A stretch of DNA of 64,000 bases, taken from Blastomonas aquatica (lineage in GTDB: Bacteria > Pseudomonadota > Alphaproteobacteria > Sphingomonadales > Sphingomonadaceae). Each line of letters begins with the position of its first letter. The first letter of the stretch is position 1. The position numbers and the translations under genes are program-made. The notes beneath the pieces are model-generated. The model had not been told where the DNA came from. It searched no databases and saw only the letters and a program-made list of their open reading frames with translations. Shown here in pieces: positions 1 to 9,067 of this stretch. The stretch lies in the NCBI RefSeq assembly GCF_014639875.1, contig NZ_BMGD01000002.1:434001-498000 (forward strand). Direction: 5' to 3'.

Positions 1-842
1 TTGCCGAGGCGCGCAGCCTGATCGGCGGCAAGGCGGCGCTGATCGCCAAGATCGAAAAGCCTGCCGCGCTGAACTCGCTTGAAGAGATCATCGAGATATC
101 GGATGCGGTGATGGTCGCGCGCGGTGACCTCGGCGTGGAAATGGCGCCGGAAGATGTGCCGGTGATGCAAAAGCGTATCGTCGAGACCGCGCGCCGCTCG
201 GGCAAGCCGGTGGTGGTGGCAACACAAATGCTCGAATCGATGATCACCAGCCCGTCACCCACCCGCGCGGAAGTGTCCGACGTGGCCAATGCGGTGTATG
301 ACGGTGCCGATGCGGTGATGCTTTCGGCGGAAACCGCTGCGGGCGAATGGCCCGAGCTTGCGGTCAGCATGATGGACCGGATCGCCACCCAGGTGGAAAG
401 CGACCCCGGCTATGCCGCGCGGGTGCATTTCATCGAGACGCTGCCCGATTCGACCACGGCGGACGCGCTGTCGGCAGCGTGCAGCGAGATCGCCAAGACT
501 GTCCGGGTGAGCGCGATAGTGTGCTTCACCCTGTCGGGATCGACCGCGCGGCGGGTGTCGCGTGAGCGGCCCTCGGTGCCGGTGATGGTGCTCACCCCGT
601 CGCGCGAGACCGCGCGGCGTGTCGGGCTGTTGTGGGGCGCCTATCCGGTGGTGACCCGCGATATCGGCAGCTTTGAAGAGATGATCGGCAAGGGCAAGCG
701 CATGGCGCTGCGGCATGGCTTTGGTGATGCCGGCGGCCGGATCATTGCCCTGGCCGGTGTGCCGTTCGGGACGCCGGGATCGACCAATGTGCTGCACATC
801 GTCACGCTGACCGGCGAGGAACTGAAGGGCTACAACGATTGA
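1..842 (+). CDS. pyk: Pyruvate kinase, C-terminal part (5' end outside window)
   Basis: The frame is open from base 3 and ends in TGA at 840-842. Pyruvate kinase makes ATP and pyruvate from phosphoenolpyruvate in the last step of glycolysis or the Entner-Doudoroff route. The visible part holds the end of the catalytic barrel, with the family motif MVARGDLGVEM near 111 and the TQMLESM segment, followed by the alpha/beta C-terminal domain where effectors bind in many homologues. An in-frame ATG at 108 lies inside the barrel motif and is not the true start. The gene ends 13 bases inside a decayed PIN-toxin reading frame on the other strand. Identification is secure from the motifs; the N-terminal third cannot be judged. 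Confidence 0.95.
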   Translation, partial: AEARSLIGGKAALIAKIEKPAALNSLEEIIEISDAVMVARGDLGVEMAPEDVPVMQKRIVETARRSGKPVVVATQMLESMITSPSPTRAEVSDVANAVYDGADAVMLSAETAAGEWPELAVSMMDRIATQVESDPGYAARVHFIETLPDSTTADALSAACSEIAKTVRVSAIVCFTLSGSTARRVSRERPSVPVMVLTPSRETARRVGLLWGAYPVVTRDIGSFEEMIGKGKRMALRHGFGDAGGRIIALAGVPFGTPGSTNVLHIVTLTGEELKGYND

Positions 843-964
843 TAGGCAAGCGGGCGCACAAGCAGCAGCCGATCGCGGATGAACAGCCGCGCCCCGCATT
901 GTCGCGCTTGCACCAGCAGAAACGCGTCAAAGGGGTCTTCGTGCGCCAGGGTGGGCAGCAGCGT
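830..964 (-). pseudogene. Remnant of a PIN-domain (VapC-like) toxin, C-terminal 44 codons
   Basis: Reading minus-strand from just after the HAD phosphatase stop codon, an open stretch of 44 codons runs to a TAG at 832-830. It contains HEDPFDAFLLVQA, then a Gly-Ala turn and RDRLLL. This matches the end of PIN-domain RNases, where the H-x-DPFDR-hhhxQA segment is followed by a hhT/RD motif with an acidic metal ligand. There is no ATG or GTG start and no upstream part of the domain: the TGA directly before it belongs to the HAD gene. I infer a toxin gene cut down by deletion. No antitoxin is visible nearby. It overlaps the last 13 bases of pyk. Confidence 0.6.
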
Positions 965-1588
965 TCACGTAGTCACAATATCGAGCAGTCCCCGTGCTGA
1001 CAGGTCGGCATGCAACGTCTGTGCATCGCGGAAGAGGTGACCCTGCAGGCCGCAGGCGATCGCGCCGTGGATGTTCGCCTCGCGGTCGTCGATGAACAGC
1101 GTTCGCGCGGGTTCGATCCCGAAGCGGTCGATGGCCAGGTGGTAGATCGCCGCACCGGGTTTGGTCATCTTTTCGTCGCCCGAAACGACGATGTCCTGGA
1201 ACAGGTCAAACACCGGCGCGGTGGGGCGAAACTTTCGCCACAGGTCCGATCCGAAATTGGTGATGCCGAAGATCGGAACGCCGAGCAGCGCGAGCCGCTC
1301 GACCAGGTCGATCATTCCCGGCACCGGCCCGGGGATCGTCTCCAGCCAGCGGGGCTCGTAGGCCCGGATCAGCGCGTCGTGCTGCGGATGAGCGGCGGCG
1401 AGTTCGTCGACGATATCGGCAATGGGACGCCCGGCATCATGCTGGTCATGCCAGTCGAGCGTCAGCACGTTGGTCAGGAAGTGGTCGAGCTCAGCCTCGT
1501 CATCGATCAGCTTCGCATAGAGGCAGCGAATGTCCCATCGGAACAAGACGTTCCCCACATCGAAGATGATGGTATCGACCGGCTGCAT
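965..1588 (-). CDS. HAD-superfamily phosphatase (YihX-like subfamily)
   Basis: A 207-residue protein from the ATG at 1588; eight upstream codons are open but a start there is less likely. It has HAD motif I as FDVGNVLFRWD near the N-terminus, the variant with Gly in place of the second Asp seen in YihX-type sugar-phosphate phosphatases. A helical cap follows, then motif II in GITNFGSD, the motif III lysine in KMTKPG, and motif IV as LFIDDREANI. Proteins of this kind hydrolyse small phosphate esters in the cytoplasm; the substrate cannot be read from sequence. The stop codon is followed in frame by the PIN-toxin remnant, so the 3' boundary may be a deletion junction. Confidence 0.85.
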   Translation of the reverse strand: MQPVDTIIFDVGNVLFRWDIRCLYAKLIDDEAELDHFLTNVLTLDWHDQHDAGRPIADIVDELAAAHPQHDALIRAYEPRWLETIPGPVPGMIDLVERLALLGVPIFGITNFGSDLWRKFRPTAPVFDLFQDIVVSGDEKMTKPGAAIYHLAIDRFGIEPARTLFIDDREANIHGAIACGLQGHLFRDAQTLHADLSARGLLDIVTT

Positions 1589-1614
1589 CGGCTTTCCCCC
1601 CAAAACGCCCAAGC

Positions 1615-1644
1615 AAAAGGCCCCGGAGCCTGCCGGAGCCTTTT
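1615..1644. terminator. Hairpin terminator between HAD gene and rpmJ
   Basis: Two 12-base arms starting AAAAGGC and ending GCCTTTT pair with one mismatch around a 6-base loop, with A and T runs at the outer ends. On the minus strand it follows rpmJ and would end that short transcript before the HAD gene. Confidence 0.6.
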
Positions 1645-1701
1645 TATGGATTTCGCAACTTCAAGGACGTGCGCATACCCTCCGGGTAAGCGCCAGCCGT
1701 A

Positions 1702-1827
1702 TCAGCCCTGGCGGGCCTTGAAGCGACGGTTGGTCTTGTTGATCACATAGGTGCGGCCGCGGCGGCGGATCACGCGGTTATCGCGGTGACGATCCTTGAG
1801 CGACTTCAACGAATTGCGAATCTTCAT
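1702..1827 (-). CDS. rpmJ: Ribosomal protein bL36 (C-minus form)
   Basis: A 41-residue very basic protein beginning [14 protein letters not shown] and ending NRRFKARQG, the bL36 of the large ribosomal subunit. It is the variant without the four zinc-binding cysteines, as is usual in alphaproteobacteria. The frame is open 31 codons further upstream, but the family start is the ATG at 1827. It stands alone with its own hairpin terminator downstream. Confidence 0.95.
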   Translation of the reverse strand: MKIRNSLKSLKDRHRDNRVIRRRGRTYVINKTNRRFKARQG

Positions 1828-2080
1828 GACGTTCAGGCCCTTGATTGAAAACTTTTGAGGCAGCGAAAAACCCAAGGCGACCGCGCGCAACCTACGCGAA
1901 TGCCGTGCTGGAGCTTCCATGCCGGAAAGCGGCGCGGATACGTGGGAGGGGAACCAAAGTCAAGCATCGCAGCCAATTGCGGAACCAATTTTTATCCGCT
2001 TCATTGGTCATTCATCGGAGGTTGCGTTAAGCAGTCTGCAGCGAGCGCGGCTCGCCGTAAAAGAAAAGGGCGCGAACATC

Positions 2081-2707
2081 ATGGGATTTTCATGCACAAC
2101 CCGCAGCTTTGCGGTGAGCGCTGCTGCCGGGCTGGCTTTGCTGGCAGGTGCCTGCGTTTCGTCGGCAGGTCCCGTCGAGGCGGTGCGCTTTGTGTCGCCC
2201 GACCGGTCCGGTGAACTGGGCCGTGGATCGATTCGCGTCGTTGCGGGAGAGGGCATGGATCTGCTGTCGCTTGAATATCGCAGCTATGCGACCGCGGTCG
2301 AACGGGAACTGGGGCGCATCGGCTATCAGGTGCTGCCTGTTGGTGCGGCTGGTGGCCGCGATACGCAAACCGCGACGATCCGGGTCGAGCGGAGCGTCCT
2401 GGTGCCCGGCGGAGGTCAACGCAATCCGGTGAATGTCGGAGTGGGCGGCGGAACCGGAAGTTTTGGATCGGGCCTGGGTGTCGGCGTCGGCATCAACCTG
2501 GGGGGCGCTCCAAAGGAGCGTATTTCGACCGAACTTTTGGCCGATATTCGCTCCGGTGACGGAGCCGTGCTGTGGGAGGGGCGGGCCATGGTTGAAGCCA
2601 AGGCCGGCACTCCGATGGCCGAAACCCAGCTGAATGCTGCCAAACTCTCGGAAGGTTTGTTTACAGGGTTCCCCGGTGAATCCGGAGAGACTATCAAGGT
2701 CCCATGA
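2081..2707 (+). CDS. DUF4136-like lipoprotein
   Basis: A 208-residue protein with a lipoprotein signal: hydrophobic stretch and LLAGAC lipobox with Cys25. The body resembles DUF4136 proteins of unknown function, with an extended N-terminal strand region and a conserved-looking [15 protein letters not shown] helix. A glycine-rich stretch around residues 120-150 ([17 protein letters not shown]) is unusual. The start at 2081 places the signal peptide first; codons back to 1919 are also open but carry no signal. It overlaps the next gene by 4 bases (ATGA), so the two are translationally coupled. The lipid anchor places it in the outer or inner membrane facing the periplasm. Family assignment is tentative. 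Confidence 0.7.
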   Translation: MGFSCTTRSFAVSAAAGLALLAGACVSSAGPVEAVRFVSPDRSGELGRGSIRVVAGEGMDLLSLEYRSYATAVERELGRIGYQVLPVGAAGGRDTQTATIRVERSVLVPGGGQRNPVNVGVGGGTGSFGSGLGVGVGINLGGAPKERISTELLADIRSGDGAVLWEGRAMVEAKAGTPMAETQLNAAKLSEGLFTGFPGESGETIKVP

Positions 2708-3864
2708 CTCAAGACAAAATTCCCAGCATTTCTTGCGCCTTCGATTCCGGTAACATCATCGTCCATTCGGTTTCCCCGACGCCATCGGGCAGTTGGCGAG
2801 CCGAGCTTGCGATTCGCAAGGACAAGGATTCGGACTTCTTCCAGTGGTTCCACTTCCGTGTTGCCGCACAGCCGGGCGATGAGCTGGAACTGGTGATCAC
2901 CGGCCTCAAGGACTCAGCCTATCCCGGCGGCTGGCCTGGTTACCGCGCGTGTGTTAGCGAAGACCGGGATTATTGGGGGCGCGCCGAGACAGCCTATGAT
3001 GCAGACGCGGGCACCCTGACCATTCTCTACCAGATGACCGGTGGCGTCGCCTGGTTCGCCTATTTCGCGCCTTATTCGATGGAAAGGCATCATGATCTGG
3101 TCGCCGAGATGGCCAGCCGCCCGGGGGTTCGTCACCACGAGCTTGGCCTGAGCATCGAAGGCCAACCGATCGATTGTCTGGAAATGGGCGAGGGGCCGTT
3201 GCAGGTCTGGCTCTATGCCCGGCAGCATCCTGGCGAGAGCATGGCCGAATGGTGGATGGAGGGCGCGCTGGAGAAGCTGACCGACCCTGCCGATCCACAC
3301 GCGCGAATGTTGCGCAGCAAATGTACTGTTCACGTCGTTCCCAATTTGAACCCTGATGGTTCATGCCGCGGTCATCTGCGGACAAATGTTGCAGGCGTGA
3401 ACCTGAACCGGGAATGGAACGAGCCCAGCGCTGAGCGCAGCCCAGAAGTTCTGTGCGTGCGCGACGCTATGGACCAGTCCGGTGTGCACTGGGCGATGGA
3501 CGTGCACGGCGATGAAGCGATCCCGCATGTCTTTATCGCAGGCTTTGACGGCACCCCTTCCTGGACCGAAGACCAGGGCACGCGCTACGAGCGGTTCCGC
3601 GATCTGCTCGCCAGCCGCACCCCCGATTTCCAGACCAGCCAAGGCTATCCGCGCGCACCGGCGGGCAGGGCCAACCTGTCGATGTCGACCAACCAACTGG
3701 CCGAACGCTTCGGGCCGTCACATGGCTGCGTGGCGATGACGCTGGAAATGCCCTTCAAGGACAATGACGACCTGCCCGATCCCGACCAGGGCTGGAGCCC
3801 CGAGCGGTCCAAGCTGCTGGCGCATGATTGTCTGGCGGTGCTGGCGGAGATTATTGCCGCCTGA
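2704..3864 (+). CDS. M14-family zinc carboxypeptidase, cytosolic carboxypeptidase-like
   Basis: A 386-residue protein without a signal peptide. Residues 1-130 form the beta-rich N-terminal domain seen in the AGBL/CCP branch of M14 (FQWFHFRV). The peptidase domain then has the zinc ligands His175 and Glu178 in RQHPGES, His268 in MDVHGDE, and the catalytic Glu348 in TLEMPFKDN. Eukaryotic relatives remove glutamates from tubulin tails; the bacterial substrates are unknown and this one should act in the cytoplasm. It overlaps the upstream lipoprotein gene by 4 bases, which is odd because the two products lie in different compartments. Catalytic residues look complete. Confidence 0.88.
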   Translation: MTQDKIPSISCAFDSGNIIVHSVSPTPSGSWRAELAIRKDKDSDFFQWFHFRVAAQPGDELELVITGLKDSAYPGGWPGYRACVSEDRDYWGRAETAYDADAGTLTILYQMTGGVAWFAYFAPYSMERHHDLVAEMASRPGVRHHELGLSIEGQPIDCLEMGEGPLQVWLYARQHPGESMAEWWMEGALEKLTDPADPHARMLRSKCTVHVVPNLNPDGSCRGHLRTNVAGVNLNREWNEPSAERSPEVLCVRDAMDQSGVHWAMDVHGDEAIPHVFIAGFDGTPSWTEDQGTRYERFRDLLASRTPDFQTSQGYPRAPAGRANLSMSTNQLAERFGPSHGCVAMTLEMPFKDNDDLPDPDQGWSPERSKLLAHDCLAVLAEIIAA

Positions 3865-3954
3865 GTCCACTGGACGCAGGGAACTTGCTGTTCATGGCTC
3901 TGCAAGGCGAACTGGCGCATGAATCGATACGTTGATTCTTGGAGGACCGCCGCC

Positions 3955-4383
3955 ATGCCGCTGAACCGCCGCCTGATCGCCGCAGGAATGATCGCTACCG
4001 GGGCCGCATTGTTCACCTTGCAGCCATTGGCGCTGGCCCAGCCCGACGCTCCGGCGAAATCTCGGGTGCCGGCAGCCGAGGTGATCGGCGAGCCAATCAG
4101 CTGCATCAACCTTTCGCAAATCCGCAACACCTCGGTGCGCGATAATCGCACCATCGATTTCATGATGAGCGGCGGCAGGGTCTATCGCAACGAGCTGCCC
4201 AATCAGTGCGGCGGACTGGGTTTCGACCGGTCGTTCACCTATTCGACCTCGCTCACCCAGCTGTGCAATGTCGACATCATTACAGTGCTCCAGAATGTCG
4301 GCGGAGGCCTTATGCCGGGTGCCAGCTGTGGCCTTGGCCAGTTCACCCCGGTCAAGCTGATCAAGCAGCCCAAGGGCAACTGA
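3955..4383 (+). CDS. Exported DUF6491-like protein
   Basis: A 142-residue protein with a clear signal peptide (MPLNRRLIAAGMIATGAA... cut after ALAQ). The mature part has SCINLSQIRNTSVRDNRTIDF, the four-Cys pattern and the LCNVDIITVLQ and GASCGLGQF segments that I associate with DUF6491, a periplasmic family of unknown function. The start at 3955 is chosen because GGAGG lies nine bases upstream and it puts the signal peptide first; an ATG at 3919 in the same frame is possible. It stands alone after the carboxypeptidase gene. Confidence 0.65.
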   Translation: MPLNRRLIAAGMIATGAALFTLQPLALAQPDAPAKSRVPAAEVIGEPISCINLSQIRNTSVRDNRTIDFMMSGGRVYRNELPNQCGGLGFDRSFTYSTSLTQLCNVDIITVLQNVGGGLMPGASCGLGQFTPVKLIKQPKGN

Positions 4384-4436
4384 CCCAGGCTTTGGAGGGC
4401 TTTGAGGGGGGCGCTTGGACTGAAGCCCTCAGGCCT

Positions 4437-5672
4437 TCAGATATCGTCGTCGGAAATCATTTCCTCGCGGTTGAGTTCGCCGGTCATCGCCGCGACCGTC
4501 ACCGCCACTGCCGCATCGCCTGTGATGTTCGTGGTGGTGCGGATCATGTCCATGATACGATCGACACCTGCCACCAGCGCGATCGTTTCCAGCGGGACCC
4601 CGACCGACCCGAACACCAATGCCATCATGATCAGGCCAGCTCCCGGAATTCCCGCCGCGCCGACTGCGCCCAGCGTCGATGTCACCGCGATCATCGCGTA
4701 GTCGCCCCAGCTCAGGTCCACGCCGAAGATCTGCGCACCGAACAAGGTGGCGAGGCCCAGGTACATCGCGGTGCCGTTCATGTTGATCGTGGCGCCCAGC
4801 GAGACCACGAAGCTTGACACGCTGGGTGACACGCCCAGATTGCGCTGGGTACAGCGCAGCGTCACGGGCAGGGTGGCGTTGGACGATGCCGTGGAATAGC
4901 TCACCGCGATCGCATCAATCATGCCGCGGAAGAAATCGATCACCGGCAGCTTGGCCATGAACTTGATCATCGCCGAATACAGCACGAGGATGATGATCGC
5001 GCAGCCGATGTAATTGAGCGCCACCAGCTTGGCGAGCGGGATCAATCCTTCAAAGCCGAAGGTTCCGGCGACCCAGGCCATCAGCGCGAAGACGCCGAAC
5101 GGGGTCAGCTCCATGACCAATATGGTCACCTTCTGCATGATGATGGCGCCCGAATCGAAGATCCTGGCGACGGGCTCGCCGTCTTTCTCGGCCATCAGGA
5201 TTCCGATGCCGAGCAGCAGCGAAAAGACGATCAGCGCCAGCACGTCCATCGTCGCCATGGCCTGGACGACGTTTTCCGGCACCATTTTCAGGATCATGTC
5301 GGTCACGGAGGTTTCGGGCAGGGCGGGCGGCGTGGTGACACCGGCCAGGCTCGCATCGACGCCCAGGCCCGGCTGGATAAGCGTGCCGAGCGTCAGCCCC
5401 AGGACCACCGCCAGCTGACCTGTGACCAGAAACAGCAGCATCGCACGGCCGCCGACGGCGCCGAGCTTGCGGATATCGCCAATCGAGGCGACGCCTGCGA
5501 CCAGCGAGAAGAAGATCAGCGGGACGACCAGCATCTTGATCGCCCGGATGAAGAGATCGCCGATCCATTTGATCGCGACCGCACCTTCGCCCCAGACCAA
5601 GCCGGTGATGATGCCAAGGATGAGGGCAGCGATGACGCGCTGCCACAATGGAATACGAAACCAGAAACCCAA
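4437..5672 (-). CDS. Dicarboxylate/amino acid:cation symporter (DAACS family)
   Basis: A 411-residue inner-membrane protein of the GltP/DctA family, which imports glutamate, aspartate or C4-dicarboxylates with Na+ or H+. Visible are the N-terminal IPLWQRVIAALILG helix, the serine-rich reentrant loop (SYSTASSNATLPVTL), the NMNGTAMYLG segment of helix 7, and GIPGAGLIMMALVF. The start is a TTG at 5672 with AGGGG seven bases upstream; the only nearby ATG is in another frame. A second member of the family lies at 60664-61932. It is followed by a convergent exported-protein gene, and the SLC13 gene lies just upstream on the same strand. Confidence 0.92.
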   Translation of the reverse strand: MGFWFRIPLWQRVIAALILGIITGLVWGEGAVAIKWIGDLFIRAIKMLVVPLIFFSLVAGVASIGDIRKLGAVGGRAMLLFLVTGQLAVVLGLTLGTLIQPGLGVDASLAGVTTPPALPETSVTDMILKMVPENVVQAMATMDVLALIVFSLLLGIGILMAEKDGEPVARIFDSGAIIMQKVTILVMELTPFGVFALMAWVAGTFGFEGLIPLAKLVALNYIGCAIIILVLYSAMIKFMAKLPVIDFFRGMIDAIAVSYSTASSNATLPVTLRCTQRNLGVSPSVSSFVVSLGATINMNGTAMYLGLATLFGAQIFGVDLSWGDYAMIAVTSTLGAVGAAGIPGAGLIMMALVFGSVGVPLETIALVAGVDRIMDMIRTTTNITGDAAVAVTVAAMTGELNREEMISDDDI

Positions 5673-5744
5673 ATCGCATCCCCTGATCGTTGAGAGCTGT
5701 TATTGTTAGACGTCGTATCCCGGTGGCGCAATCGCACCGGTCGA

Positions 5745-7526
5745 TCAGCTCAGCATGATAATCGCGAAGCAGGTGGCAAGCCCCACGCCGATCGTCAACG
5801 GAATACCGGCCTTGAAGAAGTCGGTGAAGCGATATCCGCCGGCCGCATAGACCAACGTGTTGGTCTGATAGCCGATCGGCGTGGCAAAGCTCGCCGAGGC
5901 GGCGAACATCACCGCGATCACCAGCGGACGCGGATCGATGCCGAGATCGGTCCCTAGCTTGATGACGATCGGGGTGACCAGAATGGCGACCGCGTTGTTG
6001 GTGATGATCTCGGTGAGCAAGACCGACAGCACATAGACCGCGAAGACGACCCCCCAGACCGGGGCGTTGGCGAGATAGGGCGCCAGCGTTTCCACCACCA
6101 TCGTCACGCTGCCCGATTCCTCGAGCGCCAACCCGACCGCGAGCATGCCGAAGATCAGTACCAGCACGTTGCCATCGATCGAGCTCCACGCCTCTTCGGC
6201 ATCGATGCATCGCGTGACGAGGATGAAACCCACCGCGAGGATCGCCGCAACCTCGATCGGCATGACGTTCAACGCCGACAGGATCACCACCCCGGCGAGC
6301 GCACCGATGGCGAGCGGTGCCTTGTCGCGGCGGAACGCGCGTGCGCTCGTACTGGCGACACCGAACAGGTTGGGGTTTTCGTACATCCGGGCAATATCCG
6401 CTTTGGCTCCGGTGACGATCAGCTTGTCGGCGGCGTGAATCTTGGCGTTGGGCAAATCGGATCGCGGCAGGTTGCGATAGCGGCTTAGCCCCAGGATCCG
6501 GACGTTGAGCATCGACAGAAACGGAATGTCGTACAGCCGGTTGCCGATGCTGGGGTGGCTGGGCGCGACCATCGCCTCCACGACGACTTCGCCCATCGCG
6601 CCGACGTCGCCCTTGCGCACGATGCCGACCTTGACGTCGTCGCTTTTGCGCAGCGACATCAACTCGGGCAACTCGGTGCGGATCACCAGGACATCGTCTG
6701 CCTGCAGCACCTCTGACGAGAGGTTGTGGCGAATATAACGCCCTTCGCGCTTGATCGCCGTCACCGTGATCTTGGAGCGTTTGGCTATGGCGGTATCTGC
6801 CAGAGCCTTGCCCCGCATAGTGGACGCGTTGCGGATGGTCAGTTCGGTCAGAAAGAGTTCGTCTCCCGCGTTGTCGGCGAGGCCATCGCTATCCTTGGGG
6901 AGCAACCACGCGCTGAACGCGGCGAGCATGATCATGCCAGCAACGCCGGCGATCAGTCCGTAAGGCGTGATTTCAAAGATCCCGAATGGCGTGAGCCCGC
7001 TGCCGCGTGCGACCGAATCGACGATCAGGTTGGTCGATGTTCCGATGAGCGTCGTCGTGCCGCCCAGTATGCAGACGAAACTCAGCGGGATCAGCAGCTT
7101 TTTTGCGGAATAGCCGGTCGCCTGCGCCAGTTTGAGGATGATCGGGATCATCACCACCACCACCGGGGTGTTGTTCATGAACGCCGATGCGACATAGACA
7201 CCGAGGAACATCTCTCCCACCGCCCGCCTTGGGTGCTTGGCAGCCCGCTGGATGATGGCCCCTGCGATCGCGTCGATCGTCCCGGCGCGCAAAAGCGCTC
7301 CCGACAGGATAAACATGGCACCGATGGTGATCGGCGCGCTGTTCGAGAATACCGAAAACAGTTGTCTGGAATCGATAATGCCCAGAAACAGGAACGTGCA
7401 TGCCCCCAAAATCGCGATGACCGCGGCGGGGAAGCGTTCCATGACGAAGCCGACGAACATCAGCCCCAGGATGACCAGACCTATCACGGCCTGCCATGTT
7501 TCGATGAACTGGCGGATGTCATCCAT
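5745..7526 (-). CDS. SLC13-family anion/dicarboxylate permease with two TrkA-C domains
   Basis: A 593-residue membrane protein. The N-terminal half has helices with MNNTPVVVVMIPI and the GGTTTLIGTSTNLIV motif typical of the SLC13/DASS (CitT, ArsB-like) superfamily. A cytoplasmic insert at about residues 205-380 carries two TrkA-C (RCK_C) domains, such as MRGKALADTAIAKR and IGNRLYDIPFL. The C-terminal half repeats the transporter fold with TEIITNNAVAILVTP. Such proteins carry sulfate, succinate or related anions; the substrate is not readable. It lies directly upstream of the DAACS gene on the same strand, 72 bases apart. Confidence 0.88.
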   Translation of the reverse strand: MDDIRQFIETWQAVIGLVILGLMFVGFVMERFPAAVIAILGACTFLFLGIIDSRQLFSVFSNSAPITIGAMFILSGALLRAGTIDAIAGAIIQRAAKHPRRAVGEMFLGVYVASAFMNNTPVVVVMIPIILKLAQATGYSAKKLLIPLSFVCILGGTTTLIGTSTNLIVDSVARGSGLTPFGIFEITPYGLIAGVAGMIMLAAFSAWLLPKDSDGLADNAGDELFLTELTIRNASTMRGKALADTAIAKRSKITVTAIKREGRYIRHNLSSEVLQADDVLVIRTELPELMSLRKSDDVKVGIVRKGDVGAMGEVVVEAMVAPSHPSIGNRLYDIPFLSMLNVRILGLSRYRNLPRSDLPNAKIHAADKLIVTGAKADIARMYENPNLFGVASTSARAFRRDKAPLAIGALAGVVILSALNVMPIEVAAILAVGFILVTRCIDAEEAWSSIDGNVLVLIFGMLAVGLALEESGSVTMVVETLAPYLANAPVWGVVFAVYVLSVLLTEIITNNAVAILVTPIVIKLGTDLGIDPRPLVIAVMFAASASFATPIGYQTNTLVYAAGGYRFTDFFKAGIPLTIGVGLATCFAIIMLS

Positions 7527-7567
7527 GTGCCGTGTGGTCCCCCTTCACCACATTATCGCACCACGCT

Positions 7568-8917
7568 CTACCCGCTCTTGAGTTCCCGTGTCAGCCTCAA
7601 ACTCGCGCGCCAAAAGAGAAAAGCGGGGATCAGTCCAAGCCAGGCGGCACCATACAGAACCCAGCGTACGCTGTCCGCGCCTGCCAGCGGCTGGAATGCA
7701 TCGGACATCATACCGAACAGCAGCGGACCCAGGCCAAGCCCGATCAGGTTCTGCGCAAACACCATCACCGATGCCGCCACCGCGCGCAGTTCGGGGCGGA
7801 CCAGACCCTGTACACAGGCATAGGCCGGGCCATAATACATCGCGTTCATGATCGTCGGCAAAAACAGCAGGGCCATCGCCACCCGCCAGTCGGTAGCGGA
7901 GTAGGCGAGGAACAGGATCGGCGCGGCGACCGCCATCGCGACCGCGGGGCCGGTCAGCAGATGCTTGCGGTCACGCTTGCCGAAATGATCGGCGAGCTTG
8001 CCGCCGAGCCACGTGCCGATCATCCCCGCAACGCCTGCGCTGACTCCCAAGTACAGCCCGGTTTCGCCCGGGCTCAGCTCGAACGTGCGGATGAACAGCA
8101 CCGCGACCCACACGGCCTTGCCGTACGACAGGAACGCCGTGACCCCGCCAGCCAGGCACAAAAGCACGAAGCAGCGGGAGGTCGCGAGCTCGCGCAGCGC
8201 CGCGCCCACCGGCACCTGCACCTTGGCCGCCGCCTGTTTTGCTCCTTTGACCATTCCCGCCCGGCGTGGTTCCTTCATCAGGAACGGGACCAGCAGCGCC
8301 AGCACGACCCCCGGCAGTCCGACGGCCATGAACGCGGTGCGCCAGCCATAGGCATCGGCAAGGCCACCGCCGATCACCATGCCCAACAACGATCCGATGG
8401 GAATGCCAAGGCCGTAAAACGCTATCGCCGACGAACGTTTTTCCGGAGGGACACAGTCGCTGATCAGCGAATGCGCAGCTGGCGTGCACCCGGCTTCGCC
8501 CACGCCGACGCCGACCCGCGCCAGCAGCAGTTGCGGAAAGGTCCGCGCCATGCCGCATGCCATCGTCATCGCCGACCAGATCGCCACCGACCACGCGATC
8601 AGCGATACCCGGTTGGTGGTCGATTTGTCGGCATAGCGCGCGATGGGGATGCCCAGCAGCGTGTAGAATAGCGCAAAGGCTAGCCCGGTCATCAGCCCCA
8701 ACTGGGTATCGCTAAGTCCGAAATCGCGTTTGATCGGCTCGGCAAGGATCGAGACGATCTGCCGGTCAAGAAAGTTGAAGATATAAATGATCAGCAGCGT
8801 CCACAGCATGACGCGCGGAACGGCAGCCGTTGCAGGGGGAGCTGCTGCCTTGCTGGCAGATGTCGCTATTCCGGGCGGCGGCAACGCTTCGCCTGCCCCT
8901 TGGGGGGTCACGGTCAT
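7568..8917 (-). CDS. MFS transporter, spinster-like branch
   Basis: A 449-residue major-facilitator protein with twelve predicted hydrophobic segments. The first helix carries FNFLDRQIVSILAEPIK and the loop after it GIPIARYADKSTTNR, the conserved MFS motif A, both typical of the spinster-like group common in sphingomonads. The N-terminal 30 residues are cytoplasmic and Ala-rich. Substrate is unknown. It starts with ATG at 8917 after a 150-base gap that contains a palindrome resembling a LiuR site, so it may belong to a branched-chain amino acid or fatty acid degradation regulon. It lies 41 bases upstream of the SLC13 gene on the same strand. Confidence 0.85.
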   Translation of the reverse strand: MTVTPQGAGEALPPPGIATSASKAAAPPATAAVPRVMLWTLLIIYIFNFLDRQIVSILAEPIKRDFGLSDTQLGLMTGLAFALFYTLLGIPIARYADKSTTNRVSLIAWSVAIWSAMTMACGMARTFPQLLLARVGVGVGEAGCTPAAHSLISDCVPPEKRSSAIAFYGLGIPIGSLLGMVIGGGLADAYGWRTAFMAVGLPGVVLALLVPFLMKEPRRAGMVKGAKQAAAKVQVPVGAALRELATSRCFVLLCLAGGVTAFLSYGKAVWVAVLFIRTFELSPGETGLYLGVSAGVAGMIGTWLGGKLADHFGKRDRKHLLTGPAVAMAVAAPILFLAYSATDWRVAMALLFLPTIMNAMYYGPAYACVQGLVRPELRAVAASVMVFAQNLIGLGLGPLLFGMMSDAFQPLAGADSVRWVLYGAAWLGLIPAFLFWRASLRLTRELKSG

Positions 8918-9020
8918 TCACTCTCCAGTCGCGCCACCTTCTGCCTTTTCGAGCGGGTGGCTGCTTGCGGAGACATGCTAGACACAGAAGCGGTTGCGAG
9001 GCAATCGCTGTTCGGTGAAT

Positions 9021-9037
9021 TGTTACGTTTACGTCAA
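9021..9037. promoter_or_regulatory. Candidate LiuR-type operator upstream of the MFS gene
   Basis: TTACGTTTACGTCAA reads TTGACGTAAACGTAA on the minus strand and lies about 105-120 bases upstream of the MFS start codon. It shares TTGACGTnnACGT with a site upstream of etfB at 30157-30173. LiuR, a MerR-family repressor of branched-chain amino acid degradation in proteobacteria, binds sites of this general form. The link is inferred from memory of the motif. Confidence 0.35.
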
Positions 9038-9067
9038 CTGGAGGCGGTTTGGCGTCTCAGGGCGCGT

